This document shows positions 27,274 through 35,828 of a stretch of DNA of 64,000 nt, piece by piece (position 1 is the first letter of the stretch; the number at the start of each line of letters is the position of its first letter). The notes below the pieces were generated by a model. The model made no database searches. It was given only the letters and a program-made list of their open reading frames with translations, and was not told the DNA's origin. The stretch is from Mycolicibacterium nivoides (lineage in GTDB: Bacteria > Actinomycetota > Actinomycetes > Mycobacteriales > Mycobacteriaceae). The stretch spans positions 2,930,801 to 2,994,800 of the forward strand of contig NZ_CP034072.1 in NCBI RefSeq assembly GCF_003855255.1, read 5' to 3'. Position numbers and translations under genes: made by a program.

Positions 27274-28046
27274 GTGAGTTCGAGACCATCCTCGTGACCC
27301 GCGTCGAGCGGGTCGCCACCATCACGCTGAACCGGCCCAAGGCGCTCAACGCGCTCAACACCCAGGTCATGACCGAAGTGACCACCGCCGCAGCCGAACT
27401 CGACCGTGACCCGAGCGTCGGCGCCATCATCGTCACCGGCAACGAGAAGGCCTTCGCCGCCGGGGCCGACATCAAGGAGATGGCCGAGCTGTCGTTCGCC
27501 GACGTGTACTCGGCCGACTTCTTCGAGCTGTGGTCGAAGTTCGCCGCCACCCGCACCCCGACCATCGCCGCGGTCGCCGGGTACGCGCTGGGCGGCGGCT
27601 GCGAGCTGGCGATGATGTGCGACATCCTGATCGCCGCGGATTCGGCCAAGTTCGGTCAGCCCGAGATCAAGCTGGGTGTACTGCCGGGCATGGGCGGTTC
27701 GCAGCGGCTGACGCGGGCGATCGGCAAGGCCAAGGCGATGGATCTGATCCTCACCGGCCGCACCATCGACGCCGTGGAAGCCGAGCGCGCCGGCCTGGTT
27801 TCGCGCCTGGTGCCCGCGGATTCACTGATCGACGAGGCACTTGCCGTGGCCGAGACCATCGCCGGGATGTCGCTGTCGGCATCCCGGATGGCCAAGGAAG
27901 CGGTCAACCGCGCCTTCGAGTCCACCCTGGCCGAGGGATTGCTCTACGAGCGCAGGCTGTTCCACTCGGCGTTCGCCACTGCCGATCAGAAGGAAGGCAT
28001 GGCGGCGTTCTCGGAGAAGCGCGCCGCAAACTTCACCCATCGCTAA
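27270..28046 (+). CDS. echA8: Enoyl-CoA hydratase
   Basis: This hydratase adds water across trans-2-enoyl-CoA in beta-oxidation. At 258 residues (M. tuberculosis 257) it has the oxyanion-hole motif [11 protein letters not shown], then [11 protein letters not shown] with the first catalytic Glu and [20 protein letters not shown] with the second Glu. AGGAGGAG is the ribosome site, placed inside the end of echA9, and the ATGA overlap couples the two genes. It is ten bases before the GTG of the next gene. This is the core member of the echA9-echA8 operon. Confidence 0.94.
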   Translation: MSEFETILVTRVERVATITLNRPKALNALNTQVMTEVTTAAAELDRDPSVGAIIVTGNEKAFAAGADIKEMAELSFADVYSADFFELWSKFAATRTPTIAAVAGYALGGGCELAMMCDILIAADSAKFGQPEIKLGVLPGMGGSQRLTRAIGKAKAMDLILTGRTIDAVEAERAGLVSRLVPADSLIDEALAVAETIAGMSLSASRMAKEAVNRAFESTLAEGLLYERRLFHSAFATADQKEGMAAFSEKRAANFTHR

Positions 28047-28055
28047 AGTCGACGG

Positions 28056-29756
28056 GTGACCGAGACCGCCGAACCCGAGGCCGACGCACCCGAAGTCCAG
28101 TCAGGTGACGCAGACAAACCTGTCTGGTGGGCGCGTCATTACACGTTCTTCGGGACGGCGCTCGGTCTGGTCTTCGTCTGGTTCTCGCTGACGCCGTCGC
28201 TGCTGCCCCGCGGCCCGCTGTTCCAGGGCCTGGTCAGCGGCGCGGCGGGTGCGACCGGTTATGGGCTGGGCGTGTTCGGGGTGTGGCTGGTGCGCTACAT
28301 GCGTTCGGCGGAAACCAGTCCGCGGGCACCGAAGTGGGCCTGGCTGTCCCTGCTGGCCGTCGGCATCGTCGGCCAGGTCCTGATGATCGTCTACTTCCAC
28401 GTCTGGCAGGACGAGATCCGCGACTTCATGGGTGTGCCCCGGCTGAAGTTCTGGGATCACCCGTTGACGGCGGTGCTGTCGATCGTGGTGTTGTTCGCAT
28501 TCGTCGAGCTGGGCCAGCTGATCGGCAGGCTGGTGCGGTTCCTGGATCGCAAGCTGGATCGCTTTCTGCCGCCACGGGTTTCGGCCGTTGTGGTGGTGGC
28601 GTTGCTGCTGGCGCTCAGCATCGCGTTGCTGAACGGTGTGGTGGTCCGGGTGGCGATGGACACCATCAACCGGACATTCGCGGCCGTCAACGACGAGAAC
28701 GATCCCGACTTCCCCGCCCCGATGTCACCCCTACGCTCAGGCGGCCCGCAGTCGCTTGCCAGCTGGGAATCGCTGGGCCATCAGGGTCGAGTTTTCGTCT
28801 CGGCCGGCCCTACCGTGCAACAACTTTCGCGGTTCAGCGGCAAACCAGCGGTCGAACCGATCCGGGCCTACGCCGGCCTGCATTCCGCTGACGGCATCAA
28901 GGCCACGGCGGCGTTGGCCGCCGAGGAACTACAGCGCACCGGCGGCCTGAACCGCGCAGTGATCGCAGTGGCCACCACGACGGGCACAGGCTGGATCAAC
29001 GAGGCCGAGGCCTCGGCGCTGGAGTACATGTACAACGGCAACACCGCGATCGTCTCGATGCAGTACTCGTTCCTGCCGAGCTGGCTGTCGTTCCTGGTCG
29101 ACCAGGAGAACGCGCGCCAGGCCGGACAGGCGCTGTTCGAGGCCGTCGACGCGTTGGTCCGTGCGATGCCCGAGGACAAGCGGCCCAAGCTGGTGGTGTT
29201 CGGGGAAAGCCTGGGATCGTTCGGCGGCGAGGCACCGTTCCTGTCGCTGAACAATCTGGTCGCCCGCACCGACGGCGCGCTGTTCTCGGGCCCGACGTTC
29301 AAGAACACCATCTGGACGACGCTGACCCGCGATCGCGACGCCGGTTCACCAGAGTGGCTGCCCATCTACGACAACGGTGAGAACGTCCGATTCGTCGCGA
29401 AAGACGAGAATCTGAACCGGCCCGACGCGCCTTGGTCCCACCCCCGCGCGGTGTATCTGCAGCACGCGTCCGACCCGATCTCCTGGTGGACGCCCGACCT
29501 GCTGTTCGCCAAGCCGGACTGGCTGCGGGAACCCCGTGGGTATGACGTGTCCCGCCGCATGGAGTGGATTCCGGTGGTGACGTTCCTTCAGGTGTCAGCC
29601 GACATGGCAGTGGCCGTGGACGTTCCCGACGGGCACGGCCACGTCTATGTGCAGAACGTGGCCGATGCGTGGGCCGCGGTGCTGCAGCCGCCGGGGTGGA
29701 CACCGGAGATGACCGCAAAGCTGCGCCCGATGCTGAGCAGCAACGAGAACGCCTGA
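28056..29756 (+). CDS. Membrane alpha/beta-hydrolase family protein (Rv1069c-like)
   Basis: A 566-residue protein starting at GTG 28056. The N-terminal 210 residues have about five hydrophobic helices. The C-terminal half has the nucleophile elbow VVFGESLGSFGG (about residue 385) and a YIxxLGGGP-like layout of the alpha/beta-hydrolase_9 family (DUF). It is therefore a membrane-bound hydrolase with the active site near the membrane face. It is the third gene of the echA9-echA8 unit and the positional orthologue of Rv1069c. The substrate is unknown. Confidence 0.85.
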   Translation: MTETAEPEADAPEVQSGDADKPVWWARHYTFFGTALGLVFVWFSLTPSLLPRGPLFQGLVSGAAGATGYGLGVFGVWLVRYMRSAETSPRAPKWAWLSLLAVGIVGQVLMIVYFHVWQDEIRDFMGVPRLKFWDHPLTAVLSIVVLFAFVELGQLIGRLVRFLDRKLDRFLPPRVSAVVVVALLLALSIALLNGVVVRVAMDTINRTFAAVNDENDPDFPAPMSPLRSGGPQSLASWESLGHQGRVFVSAGPTVQQLSRFSGKPAVEPIRAYAGLHSADGIKATAALAAEELQRTGGLNRAVIAVATTTGTGWINEAEASALEYMYNGNTAIVSMQYSFLPSWLSFLVDQENARQAGQALFEAVDALVRAMPEDKRPKLVVFGESLGSFGGEAPFLSLNNLVARTDGALFSGPTFKNTIWTTLTRDRDAGSPEWLPIYDNGENVRFVAKDENLNRPDAPWSHPRAVYLQHASDPISWWTPDLLFAKPDWLREPRGYDVSRRMEWIPVVTFLQVSADMAVAVDVPDGHGHVYVQNVADAWAAVLQPPGWTPEMTAKLRPMLSSNENA

Positions 29757-29770
29757 GCGCCGGCGGCGGT

Positions 29771-30139
29771 TTACACCTGGCCGGCGGCGACCAACGCGTG
29801 ATAGCCGCCGACGACATCGGTGGACCGGTGCAGACCGAGGTCGACCAGCGAGGCGGCGGCCAGGCTTGAGGTGTACCCCTCCGAGCACAGGATCACCCAG
29901 TAGACGTCGTCGTCGACGGCCTGCGGGATCCGCGCGTCACTGGTGGGATCGCAGCGCCACTCCAGCACGTTGCGTTCGATGACCAGTGCACCGGGCACCG
30001 ACCCTTCGGCGGCACGCTGGGCGGCGGGGCGGATGTCGACCAGCACGGCACCGGAATTCAGCGCCTCGGGCAGCTCTGACGCGGACAGCCGGTGCAGCCG
30101 GGTGCGGGCCTGCTCCAGCACGGTGTCGATGCGGCTCAT
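29771..30139 (-). CDS. Rhodanese-domain protein (Rv1066-like)
   Basis: A 122-residue single rhodanese domain. Residues VLVDIRPAAQRAAEG form the N-terminal block, and the persulfide-carrying Cys is Cys85 in ILCSEGYTSSLAA. It would move sulfane sulfur to an acceptor such as cyanide or thiols. It is read from the same transcript as cysteine dioxygenase, starting two bases past that stop, which implies a joint role in disposing of sulfur from excess cysteine. Confidence 0.9.
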   Translation of the reverse strand: MSRIDTVLEQARTRLHRLSASELPEALNSGAVLVDIRPAAQRAAEGSVPGALVIERNVLEWRCDPTSDARIPQAVDDDVYWVILCSEGYTSSLAAASLVDLGLHRSTDVVGGYHALVAAGQV

Positions 30140-30141
30140 CG

Positions 30142-30660
30142 CTATCCCTCCGGCGCGTCGGTGAGTTCGGTGCGGTTGCGGCGCAAGGTGTTCTGCGGTG
30201 TCACCTCGTAATAGGACATCGCGGTCAACGGCGGCGAGTACGCATGAACGCTCAGCGTCGGACCCGAGATGGCCGCAGGCGCATGCACCACGTCATGCAC
30301 CCACCCCAAAGGGAATGCCGCCTGGTCGCCTGCCGTGAAGCGTCGCTTCCGTAAAAGCTCGCCGTCCCAACGAGTTTCGCGCAGTGCGCCGGACACCACG
30401 GTCAGCGCACCCAAGGATCCGCCGTGGTCGTGCAGTTCGGTCGACTTGTCGGGCACCCAGCTGATCAGCCAGACCTCGATCTCGTCGTCACCGGACAACC
30501 GCGTGTACCAGCGGTCATCCTTGGGCAGTCTCCGCAACAGCCGGTCGTAGCGGCCGGACAGCACTTCGTCGGCGGCATGGTCGGTGGCGTGCAGCAGGTC
30601 GGGCAATCGCAGCCGCGTGGGCGCGGAGACAGCAGGAACGGGCGCGAGCGTGGACAGCAT
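30142..30660 (-). CDS. Cysteine dioxygenase type I (Rv1065-like)
   Basis: A 172-residue cupin oxidising cysteine to cysteine sulfinate with O2 and Fe(II). The three-histidine iron site is seen as ELHDHGGS (His77 and His79) and LGWVHDVVH (His122). The Cys-Tyr crosslink Cys of the mammalian enzyme is replaced by Gly in GGSLG, as in most bacterial forms. It is preceded by TTGGAG and by a short cysteine-rich uORF at 30706-30750, suggesting control by cysteine. It forms an operon with the rhodanese gene. Confidence 0.88.
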   Translation of the reverse strand: MLSTLAPVPAVSAPTRLRLPDLLHATDHAADEVLSGRYDRLLRRLPKDDRWYTRLSGDDEIEVWLISWVPDKSTELHDHGGSLGALTVVSGALRETRWDGELLRKRRFTAGDQAAFPLGWVHDVVHAPAAISGPTLSVHAYSPPLTAMSYYEVTPQNTLRRNRTELTDAPEG

Positions 30661-30705
30661 GAAGGGAACTCCAAGGATGGCGGCGGAACAGGGCAGACGG
30701 GCGCG

Positions 30706-30750
30706 CTAGCAAGCCCGACAACACTCCTGGAATCCGGTCCCTTCCGTCAC
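30706..30750 (-). CDS. Cysteine-rich upstream ORF, 14 codons (leader peptide)
   Basis: GTG 30750 opens MTEGTGFQECCRAC then TAG, with three Cys codons among the last five. It lies 45 bp upstream of the cysteine dioxygenase ATG and ends before it. The AACACT hexamer is 7 bases before the GTG, fitting a leaderless transcript, and an AGGAG is embedded just before the Cys codons. In the RNA UCCAGG, inside the ORF, can pair with the UUGGAG ribosome site of the dioxygenase. Cys-tract uORFs that sense cysteine are known in mycobacteria. Coding is inferred from sequence only. Confidence 0.6.
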   Translation of the reverse strand: MTEGTGFQECCRAC

Positions 30751-30766
30751 GGCCGCCAGTGTTGCA

Positions 30767-30772
30767 TAGATT
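30767..30772 (+). promoter_or_regulatory. Predicted -10 element for a leaderless lpqV mRNA
   Basis: TAGATT lies six bases before the lpqV ATG at 30779. The same short stretch carries the promoter of the divergent Cys-rich uORF on the other strand, so the two genes share a very compact control region. Confidence 0.4.
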
Positions 30773-30778
30773 GGCGGC

Positions 30779-31237
30779 ATGCGCCGTTACACGTGGACCA
30801 CCCGCCTGACCGCCGGAGCCGCCGCAGCGGCCGGCCTGAGCCTGCTGATCGGATGCTCGACGGACGCTGGCAAGGACCAGTCCGGGGCATCCACGGCACC
30901 TTCCCCACAGGCGACGACGACCGCCGAGGCGGCGACGCCGACGGCCAAGCCCGGTGAGGTTGCGACGTCGCCCGGCGGGGTCACGACGGCCGTCGGCGCC
31001 GACGCGCAGTCCACCGAGGAGGAGTACTTCCAGGCCTGTCATGCCGCGAAGCTCTGGATGCAGGCCAAGGGCGGGGATCTCAAGGCGCAGATCGAGCCGT
31101 ATCTGGCGAGCGTGCAGGCCCCCGATGCGGCACCGGGGCCGGGCACGTACAACGTGGCGTGGGGCCAGCTCGAGCCGGGGCGTCAGGCTGCGGTCATCGT
31201 CGCCGCGCGGGCAGCGGCCGACGAGCTCTGCAGCTAG
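30779..31237 (+). CDS. lpqV: Lipoprotein LpqV
   Basis: A 152-residue lipoprotein. The signal peptide has a lipobox LLIGC (Cys26), so it is anchored to the membrane by an N-terminal lipid. A Ser/Thr/Ala/Pro linker (27-70) leads to a small alpha-helical domain with two cysteines (QACHAAK and DELCS) that could form a disulfide. It is the positional orthologue of Rv1064c. The ATG at 30779 follows TAGATT, giving a leaderless transcript. The stop shares four bases with the convergent SulP gene. Confidence 0.88.
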   Translation: MRRYTWTTRLTAGAAAAAGLSLLIGCSTDAGKDQSGASTAPSPQATTTAEAATPTAKPGEVATSPGGVTTAVGADAQSTEEEYFQACHAAKLWMQAKGGDLKAQIEPYLASVQAPDAAPGPGTYNVAWGQLEPGRQAAVIVAARAAADELCS

Positions 31238-32943
31238 TTCGAATCACGCTGCGGCGAATCCCCCGATTTACCGGTCTGAGCGGCCACCCAGGCGCGGCCC
31301 CGCTCGACGGCCACGTCGAGGGCGCCGAAGATCCGATCCGACGCCGGCACGACACCGTCGTCGCCCAGCAGGTCATCGAGTCCACCGCGCCGCAGCACCT
31401 CCGCGGTGCCGGGGTTGACCCCGGAGATGATCAACCGGCCGTTGTTGGCCGTCAGCTGGCCGGCCCATCGGCGCAGCGCCTTGATCGTCACCGACGACGG
31501 CACGTCGGGCAGCGCCCGCAGGCTGAGCACCACGACGGCATTGGTGGTGCCGTCGGCGCGCGGCCATGTCTCGTCGATCCGGGCCACCTCGGCGAACAGT
31601 CCCACCCCGGCGTAGTGCAGCACGGTGACGTCGTTGCTGGTGCACCGCTCGGGCACGGGAGCCTGCTGCCAGCCGCCGTCCGGTGCCGGTGTCAGCGCGA
31701 CCAGTTGCGCGGTCTCGGCCACCTTGGCGCAGTAGAGGACCAGCGAGGTGATCACGCCGATGACGATCGCGGTGTGCAGCGGTAGTTGCGTGGTGGCGGC
31801 GAAGGTGACCAGCATCGCCACCGCCGACAACGGCGCGACCCGCAGCACCAGCTTGATGTCGGGCAACCGGCCGACGATGAGTTCGGCTCCGATCACCAGG
31901 ATCAGCCCGCCGATCACGGGCATCGGGATGATCTCCGCGGCCGAGCCGGCGACGAGCACCAGCAGGGCAAGCCAGATCCCGGCGAAGATGCCTGCCCACC
32001 GGGTCTGGGCACCCGCCGACGTCGCCACCCCGGTGCGTGACAGCGAGCCACCGGCCGGCAGCGCACCGAACAGTCCGCCCGCCACATTCGCCGCGCCCTG
32101 CGCCAGGAAGTCTCCGTTCATGTTGGTGCGGCTGCCGTCCGGGTTCGGTACGGCGGCAGAGATTCCCGCGGCCTGAGCCAGCGCGACGAGTGCCACGGCC
32201 ACGCCGCCGACGATCAGCTCGGGCATCGCCGCGAAATTCGGAACCGTCACCGGCGGAAGCGCATTCGCGATCGACGCGATGTCGCCGACGGTTTCGACGT
32301 CGATCCCCAACGCCGCGGTCGCCGAAGTAACCACGACGAGCGCCAGCAGCGTCGCGAACGATTCGAGCGGCTTGATGAAGTGGAACACCGCCCACACCGC
32401 GACCGTGCCCAGCGCCACCGCGACGGCGGCCGGATGCCACAGTCCGATGTGCGCCAGCGAGTCGATGAACTTGCCAATGGTGTTGCCGCTCTGCGGTTTG
32501 TAACCGGTGGCGTCGCCGAGGACGCCGGCCACGATCTGCAGGGCGATCCCGGTGGAGAAGCCGGTCATCACGGCGTTGGAGACGAAGTTCATGATCGAGC
32601 CGAACCGCAGCAGACCGAACAGCAGCATCACTGCGCCGACGACGAGGGCCAGCGCGGCCACGTTGGCCGGATCCTGCGGATCCAGCCCGGCCTCCTTGAG
32701 CACGCTGCGCGACGTCAGCGCGATCGCACTCGTCAACGTCGTCACCATCAGTACCGTGCGGGCGAACAGTGACCCGATGATGCCGGGCATGATGCCGGCG
32801 TAGATGCCGGTGACGGGGTTGAACCCGCCGATGCTGGCGTAGGCCATGCCCTCGGGTATGGAGAACAGACCCGTGACCAGTCCTGCGATGACATCACGGG
32901 GCTTGGGACGGCCCAGTTTCCGAGCGAATGTTGGCGCACCCAC
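31234..32943 (-). CDS. SulP-family anion transporter with STAS domain
   Basis: A 569-residue protein. About ten to twelve membrane helices occupy residues 15-420, including SIPEGMAYASIGG and SRTGVATSAGAQTRWAGI, typical of SulP proteins. The cytoplasmic STAS domain spans residues 440-555. SulP members carry sulfate, bicarbonate or other anions. The closeness to cysteine dioxygenase, which feeds sulfite/sulfate formation, favours sulfate here but does not prove it. The start is GTG 32943. The gene lies in an otherwise syntenic stretch and is probably an insertion relative to M. tuberculosis. Confidence 0.88.
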   Translation of the reverse strand: MGAPTFARKLGRPKPRDVIAGLVTGLFSIPEGMAYASIGGFNPVTGIYAGIMPGIIGSLFARTVLMVTTLTSAIALTSRSVLKEAGLDPQDPANVAALALVVGAVMLLFGLLRFGSIMNFVSNAVMTGFSTGIALQIVAGVLGDATGYKPQSGNTIGKFIDSLAHIGLWHPAAVAVALGTVAVWAVFHFIKPLESFATLLALVVVTSATAALGIDVETVGDIASIANALPPVTVPNFAAMPELIVGGVAVALVALAQAAGISAAVPNPDGSRTNMNGDFLAQGAANVAGGLFGALPAGGSLSRTGVATSAGAQTRWAGIFAGIWLALLVLVAGSAAEIIPMPVIGGLILVIGAELIVGRLPDIKLVLRVAPLSAVAMLVTFAATTQLPLHTAIVIGVITSLVLYCAKVAETAQLVALTPAPDGGWQQAPVPERCTSNDVTVLHYAGVGLFAEVARIDETWPRADGTTNAVVVLSLRALPDVPSSVTIKALRRWAGQLTANNGRLIISGVNPGTAEVLRRGGLDDLLGDDGVVPASDRIFGALDVAVERGRAWVAAQTGKSGDSPQRDSN

Positions 32944-33009
32944 GGGCCAACCCTGTCACGAACAAGGCCGTCTGCGGCGGTACTTCACCGGTTGCACCAC
33001 AATGGACGT

Positions 33010-34014
33010 ATGCGTGTTGCTCTGGCCCTCGGCAGTGGTGGAGCTCGCGGCTACGCGCACATCGGGGTGATCAACGAGCTGCAGGACCGTGGCTACGAGG
33101 TCGTCGGCGTGTCCGGGTCATCGATGGGCGCGCTGGTCGGCGGTCTGCACGCAGCGGGCAAGCTCGACGAGTTCGCCGACTGGGCACGAACTTTGACTCA
33201 GCGGGCGGTGTTGCGGCTGCTGGACCCGTCGATCACGGCGGCCGGGATTCTGCGCGCCGAGAAGATTCTCGACGCGGTCCGCGACATCATCGGCGACGCC
33301 ACGATCGAAGGACTGCCGATCCCCTACACCGCGGTCGCGACCGACCTGATCGCCGGTAAATCGGTGTGGCTGCAACGCGGCCCGCTGGATTCCGCGATCC
33401 GGGCGTCGATCGCCATCCCCGGAGTGATCGCGCCACACGTGCTCAACGGCCGGCTGCTCGGCGACGGCGGCATCCTCGACCCGCTGCCCATGGCGCCGAT
33501 CGCCGCGGTCAACGCTGACCTCACCATCGCGGTCAGCCTGTCCGGCGGCGATCCGGGCACCGCGCCCACCCCCGAGGACCCGGAACGGCGCCCCACCACC
33601 GAATGGCTCAACCGCATGATGCGCAGCACCTCGGCCGTGCTGGACACGGCGTCGGTGCGGGCCATGCTGGACCGGCCCACCGCCCGGGCCGTGCTGAGCC
33701 GGTTCGGGGCGTCGATCCCGCCCGAGGACAGTTCCGAACCGGTCGACGACGAGGGCGCCGACGGTCCGGTCGACGATCCCGACGCACCCGAGGTACCCGA
33801 GCCGGCCGATGTGCCGAAGCTGGGCAGCTTCGAGGTGATGAACCGCACCATCGACATCGCCCAGGCCGCGCTGGCTCGGCACACACTCGCCGCCTATCCG
33901 CCCGACCTGCTGATCGAGGTACCGCGCACGGCATGCCGGAGCCTGGAATTCCACCGCGCCGCAGAGGTCATCGAGGTGGGGCGGGAGCTGACCGCCCGGG
34001 CGCTCGACGGCTGA
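33010..34014 (+). CDS. Patatin-like phospholipase (Rv1063c-like)
   Basis: A 334-residue patatin. The oxyanion loop is GSGGARGYAH, the catalytic Ser is in GVSGSSMGALVGG (GxSxG), and the Asp is in LLGDGGILDPLP. A central segment (240-275) is acidic and Pro-rich. It should hydrolyse acyl ester or phospholipid bonds as a cytoplasmic or peripheral enzyme. The ATG at 33010 follows CACAAT, which could be a -10 for a leaderless message. It converges on the next patatin with one base between stops. Confidence 0.9.
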   Translation: MRVALALGSGGARGYAHIGVINELQDRGYEVVGVSGSSMGALVGGLHAAGKLDEFADWARTLTQRAVLRLLDPSITAAGILRAEKILDAVRDIIGDATIEGLPIPYTAVATDLIAGKSVWLQRGPLDSAIRASIAIPGVIAPHVLNGRLLGDGGILDPLPMAPIAAVNADLTIAVSLSGGDPGTAPTPEDPERRPTTEWLNRMMRSTSAVLDTASVRAMLDRPTARAVLSRFGASIPPEDSSEPVDDEGADGPVDDPDAPEVPEPADVPKLGSFEVMNRTIDIAQAALARHTLAAYPPDLLIEVPRTACRSLEFHRAAEVIEVGRELTARALDG

Positions 34015-34015
34015 A

Positions 34016-34873
34016 TCAGCCCTTCAGGAAAGCGGCGACCTCAGCGGCGACCCGCCGGCCCTGAGCACGCCCGGCGTGCGCCGACGGCACCCGGCAGTCC
34101 GGGTCGAGCGGGTTCTCGCCGAAGGCCGCCAGGGCCTCGTCGTCGGCGAAGATCCCCAGCGATCGTCCGTCGAAGCCATCGACCTCCTGCGCTGCGCCGC
34201 TGCCGAACGGCGATGGTGCCGAGCGGCCCTGCGGCACCAGCGCCACCACGGTGTCGCAATCGGCCGCCAGTGCCATGTTGACCGTGCTGCCGATGCCGCC
34301 GTCCATGAACCGGCGGCCACCGATCGTCACGACCGGCCACACCGCGGGCACCGCACAACTGGCGGTGACGGCGTCGACCAGCGATACCCCGGCGTCGCGG
34401 TCCAGCGTCACCAGCTCGCCGGTGTCGATGTCGACGGCCGAGATCCGCAGCACCCGGTCCGGCCAGTCATGCGATGGCAGCCGCGCTTCGATGACCTTGC
34501 GCCGGACTGCCGGGTCGACCGTGGCGGTGTCGAGCGCCACGGCACCGATCTGCTGCAGCTTCTGCGCCTTGGTGGTGTTGGGCGTCAGGACGGCTTTCAC
34601 GAACAGGTCGGTGACGGTGTCGATGCTTATCGCGGGATCCAGCTCGGCCGATTCGGCACCGATCTGGCGCTCGAACAGCTCCGCCAGAGGCGCGCCGCTG
34701 CCGAGCTGCGCGGACACTGTCGAACCTGCCGACGTGCCCACCAGCACATCGACGGCGAGCAGCGCATCGGCGGCTTCGGGAGATTCGTCGGCGATGCCCT
34801 GCAGGATGCCGGTCTCCCAGGCGATCCCTGCGATACCGCCACCGGCGAGCACCAGTGCACGTTTGGAAGTCAC
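34016..34873 (-). CDS. Patatin-like phospholipase (Rv1062-like)
   Basis: A 285-residue patatin starting at GTG 34873, the exact length of Rv1062. Motifs are LVLAGGGIAGIAWETG (oxyanion loop), VGTSAGSTVSAQ (GxSxG) and RFMDGGIGS (catalytic Asp). It is a second copy of the family but quite different from the neighbour, so it is an old paralogue. It is convergent with the patatin at 33010 and follows the glutamine amidotransferase gene (35 bp gap). Confidence 0.9.
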   Translation of the reverse strand: MTSKRALVLAGGGIAGIAWETGILQGIADESPEAADALLAVDVLVGTSAGSTVSAQLGSGAPLAELFERQIGAESAELDPAISIDTVTDLFVKAVLTPNTTKAQKLQQIGAVALDTATVDPAVRRKVIEARLPSHDWPDRVLRISAVDIDTGELVTLDRDAGVSLVDAVTASCAVPAVWPVVTIGGRRFMDGGIGSTVNMALAADCDTVVALVPQGRSAPSPFGSGAAQEVDGFDGRSLGIFADDEALAAFGENPLDPDCRVPSAHAGRAQGRRVAAEVAAFLKG

Positions 34874-34908
34874 GAAGGTCGAGTGTGCCAGGGCCCCGAA
34901 TGTCACAG

Positions 34909-35763
34909 CTAAGCGTGCTGCGACGCCGCCGCCTGCGCGGACAGGTCGTCGCGGTGCAGGAGGTGGCGAGGCGGCTCCGGAAACGCGACCCGGGTGTCGA
35001 TCCGCAGATCCGCGTCGACGTGCACCAATTCGCCGGGGGCGATGAGCCGCCAGTCCTCGCCGTCCATCTGCTCGCTGGCGAACAGCACCGACGGCTGCGA
35101 CGTCAGGTGCTCGGATTCGGCCCGGATCCGGGCGCTGCGCAGGCGCAGGCGCCGCTGATCGGGGTGCCTGCGGTCGAGCACATACAGCTCGTGGGTGTCC
35201 GGGTAGCGCAGGGCCCACATGTCGGTGGCGGTGCTGAGCAGGAGATTGACGGCGTAGATCGGCACGTTGCCGGCCAGCCAGCCGATGGCGTCGACAATGG
35301 CTGCGCCGACGTCGCCGCCATGTGCCCGGACGGCCGCGGTGATGAGGGCGAAGACACGCTCGGAGTCGGTCTGGCCCCCGACGAGGTCCGCCACCCCGAG
35401 TTCGCGGATCCGCTCGTCGAGCGCGCCCAGACCTTCGACGACACCGTTGTGCGCGAAGATCCGGTCATCCTGGAGAAAGGGATGGGTGTTCGCCACATCG
35501 AGCGCCCCGGTCGAGGCGTAGCGGACGTGCGCGACGAAGGTCGTCGCGGTGACATCGTGTGCCTCCGTGGCGAATTCGGAATCCTGCCATGCTGCCACGG
35601 GTTCCTTGTGCAGCACGGCGACGCCGTCGGCACCGAACACGCCCAGGCCGGTGCCATCGGGGTTACGCCTGCTCTGCTCGGCGAGATTGTCGGGCGCATC
35701 CAGCAGCCAGAAGGTCGCCGGTACCAGCCGGCGACCGGCGTGCAGACCGAACAATCGGCACAT
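34909..35763 (-). CDS. Class II glutamine amidotransferase domain protein (Rv1061-like)
   Basis: A 284-residue Ntn-hydrolase. The start at 35763 gives MCRLFGLHAG, so Cys2 becomes the N-terminal nucleophile after Met removal. Conserved parts are NPDGTGLGVF, HVRYASTG, NTHPFLQDDRIFAHNG and GGQTDSERVFALI. This is the YafJ/GAT-type stand-alone family, whose amide acceptor is not known. It was chosen over an upstream start because it places the Cys at position 2. It is divergent from the alcohol dehydrogenase gene. Confidence 0.92.
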   Translation of the reverse strand: MCRLFGLHAGRRLVPATFWLLDAPDNLAEQSRRNPDGTGLGVFGADGVAVLHKEPVAAWQDSEFATEAHDVTATTFVAHVRYASTGALDVANTHPFLQDDRIFAHNGVVEGLGALDERIRELGVADLVGGQTDSERVFALITAAVRAHGGDVGAAIVDAIGWLAGNVPIYAVNLLLSTATDMWALRYPDTHELYVLDRRHPDQRRLRLRSARIRAESEHLTSQPSVLFASEQMDGEDWRLIAPGELVHVDADLRIDTRVAFPEPPRHLLHRDDLSAQAAASQHA

Positions 35764-35828
35764 GACCTCAGCCCACCCGATGAAGTGCCATGATTTCCGA
35801 TAGTAGCCGGGCGAGAGAAGGAGCCACC

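Noticed and set aside
35790..35828. Longer N-terminus for the alcohol dehydrogenase, starting at 35790
   Set aside because: The ATG at 35829 has a strong ribosome site (GAGAAGGAG) and gives the family length; the extension is not conserved in kind.
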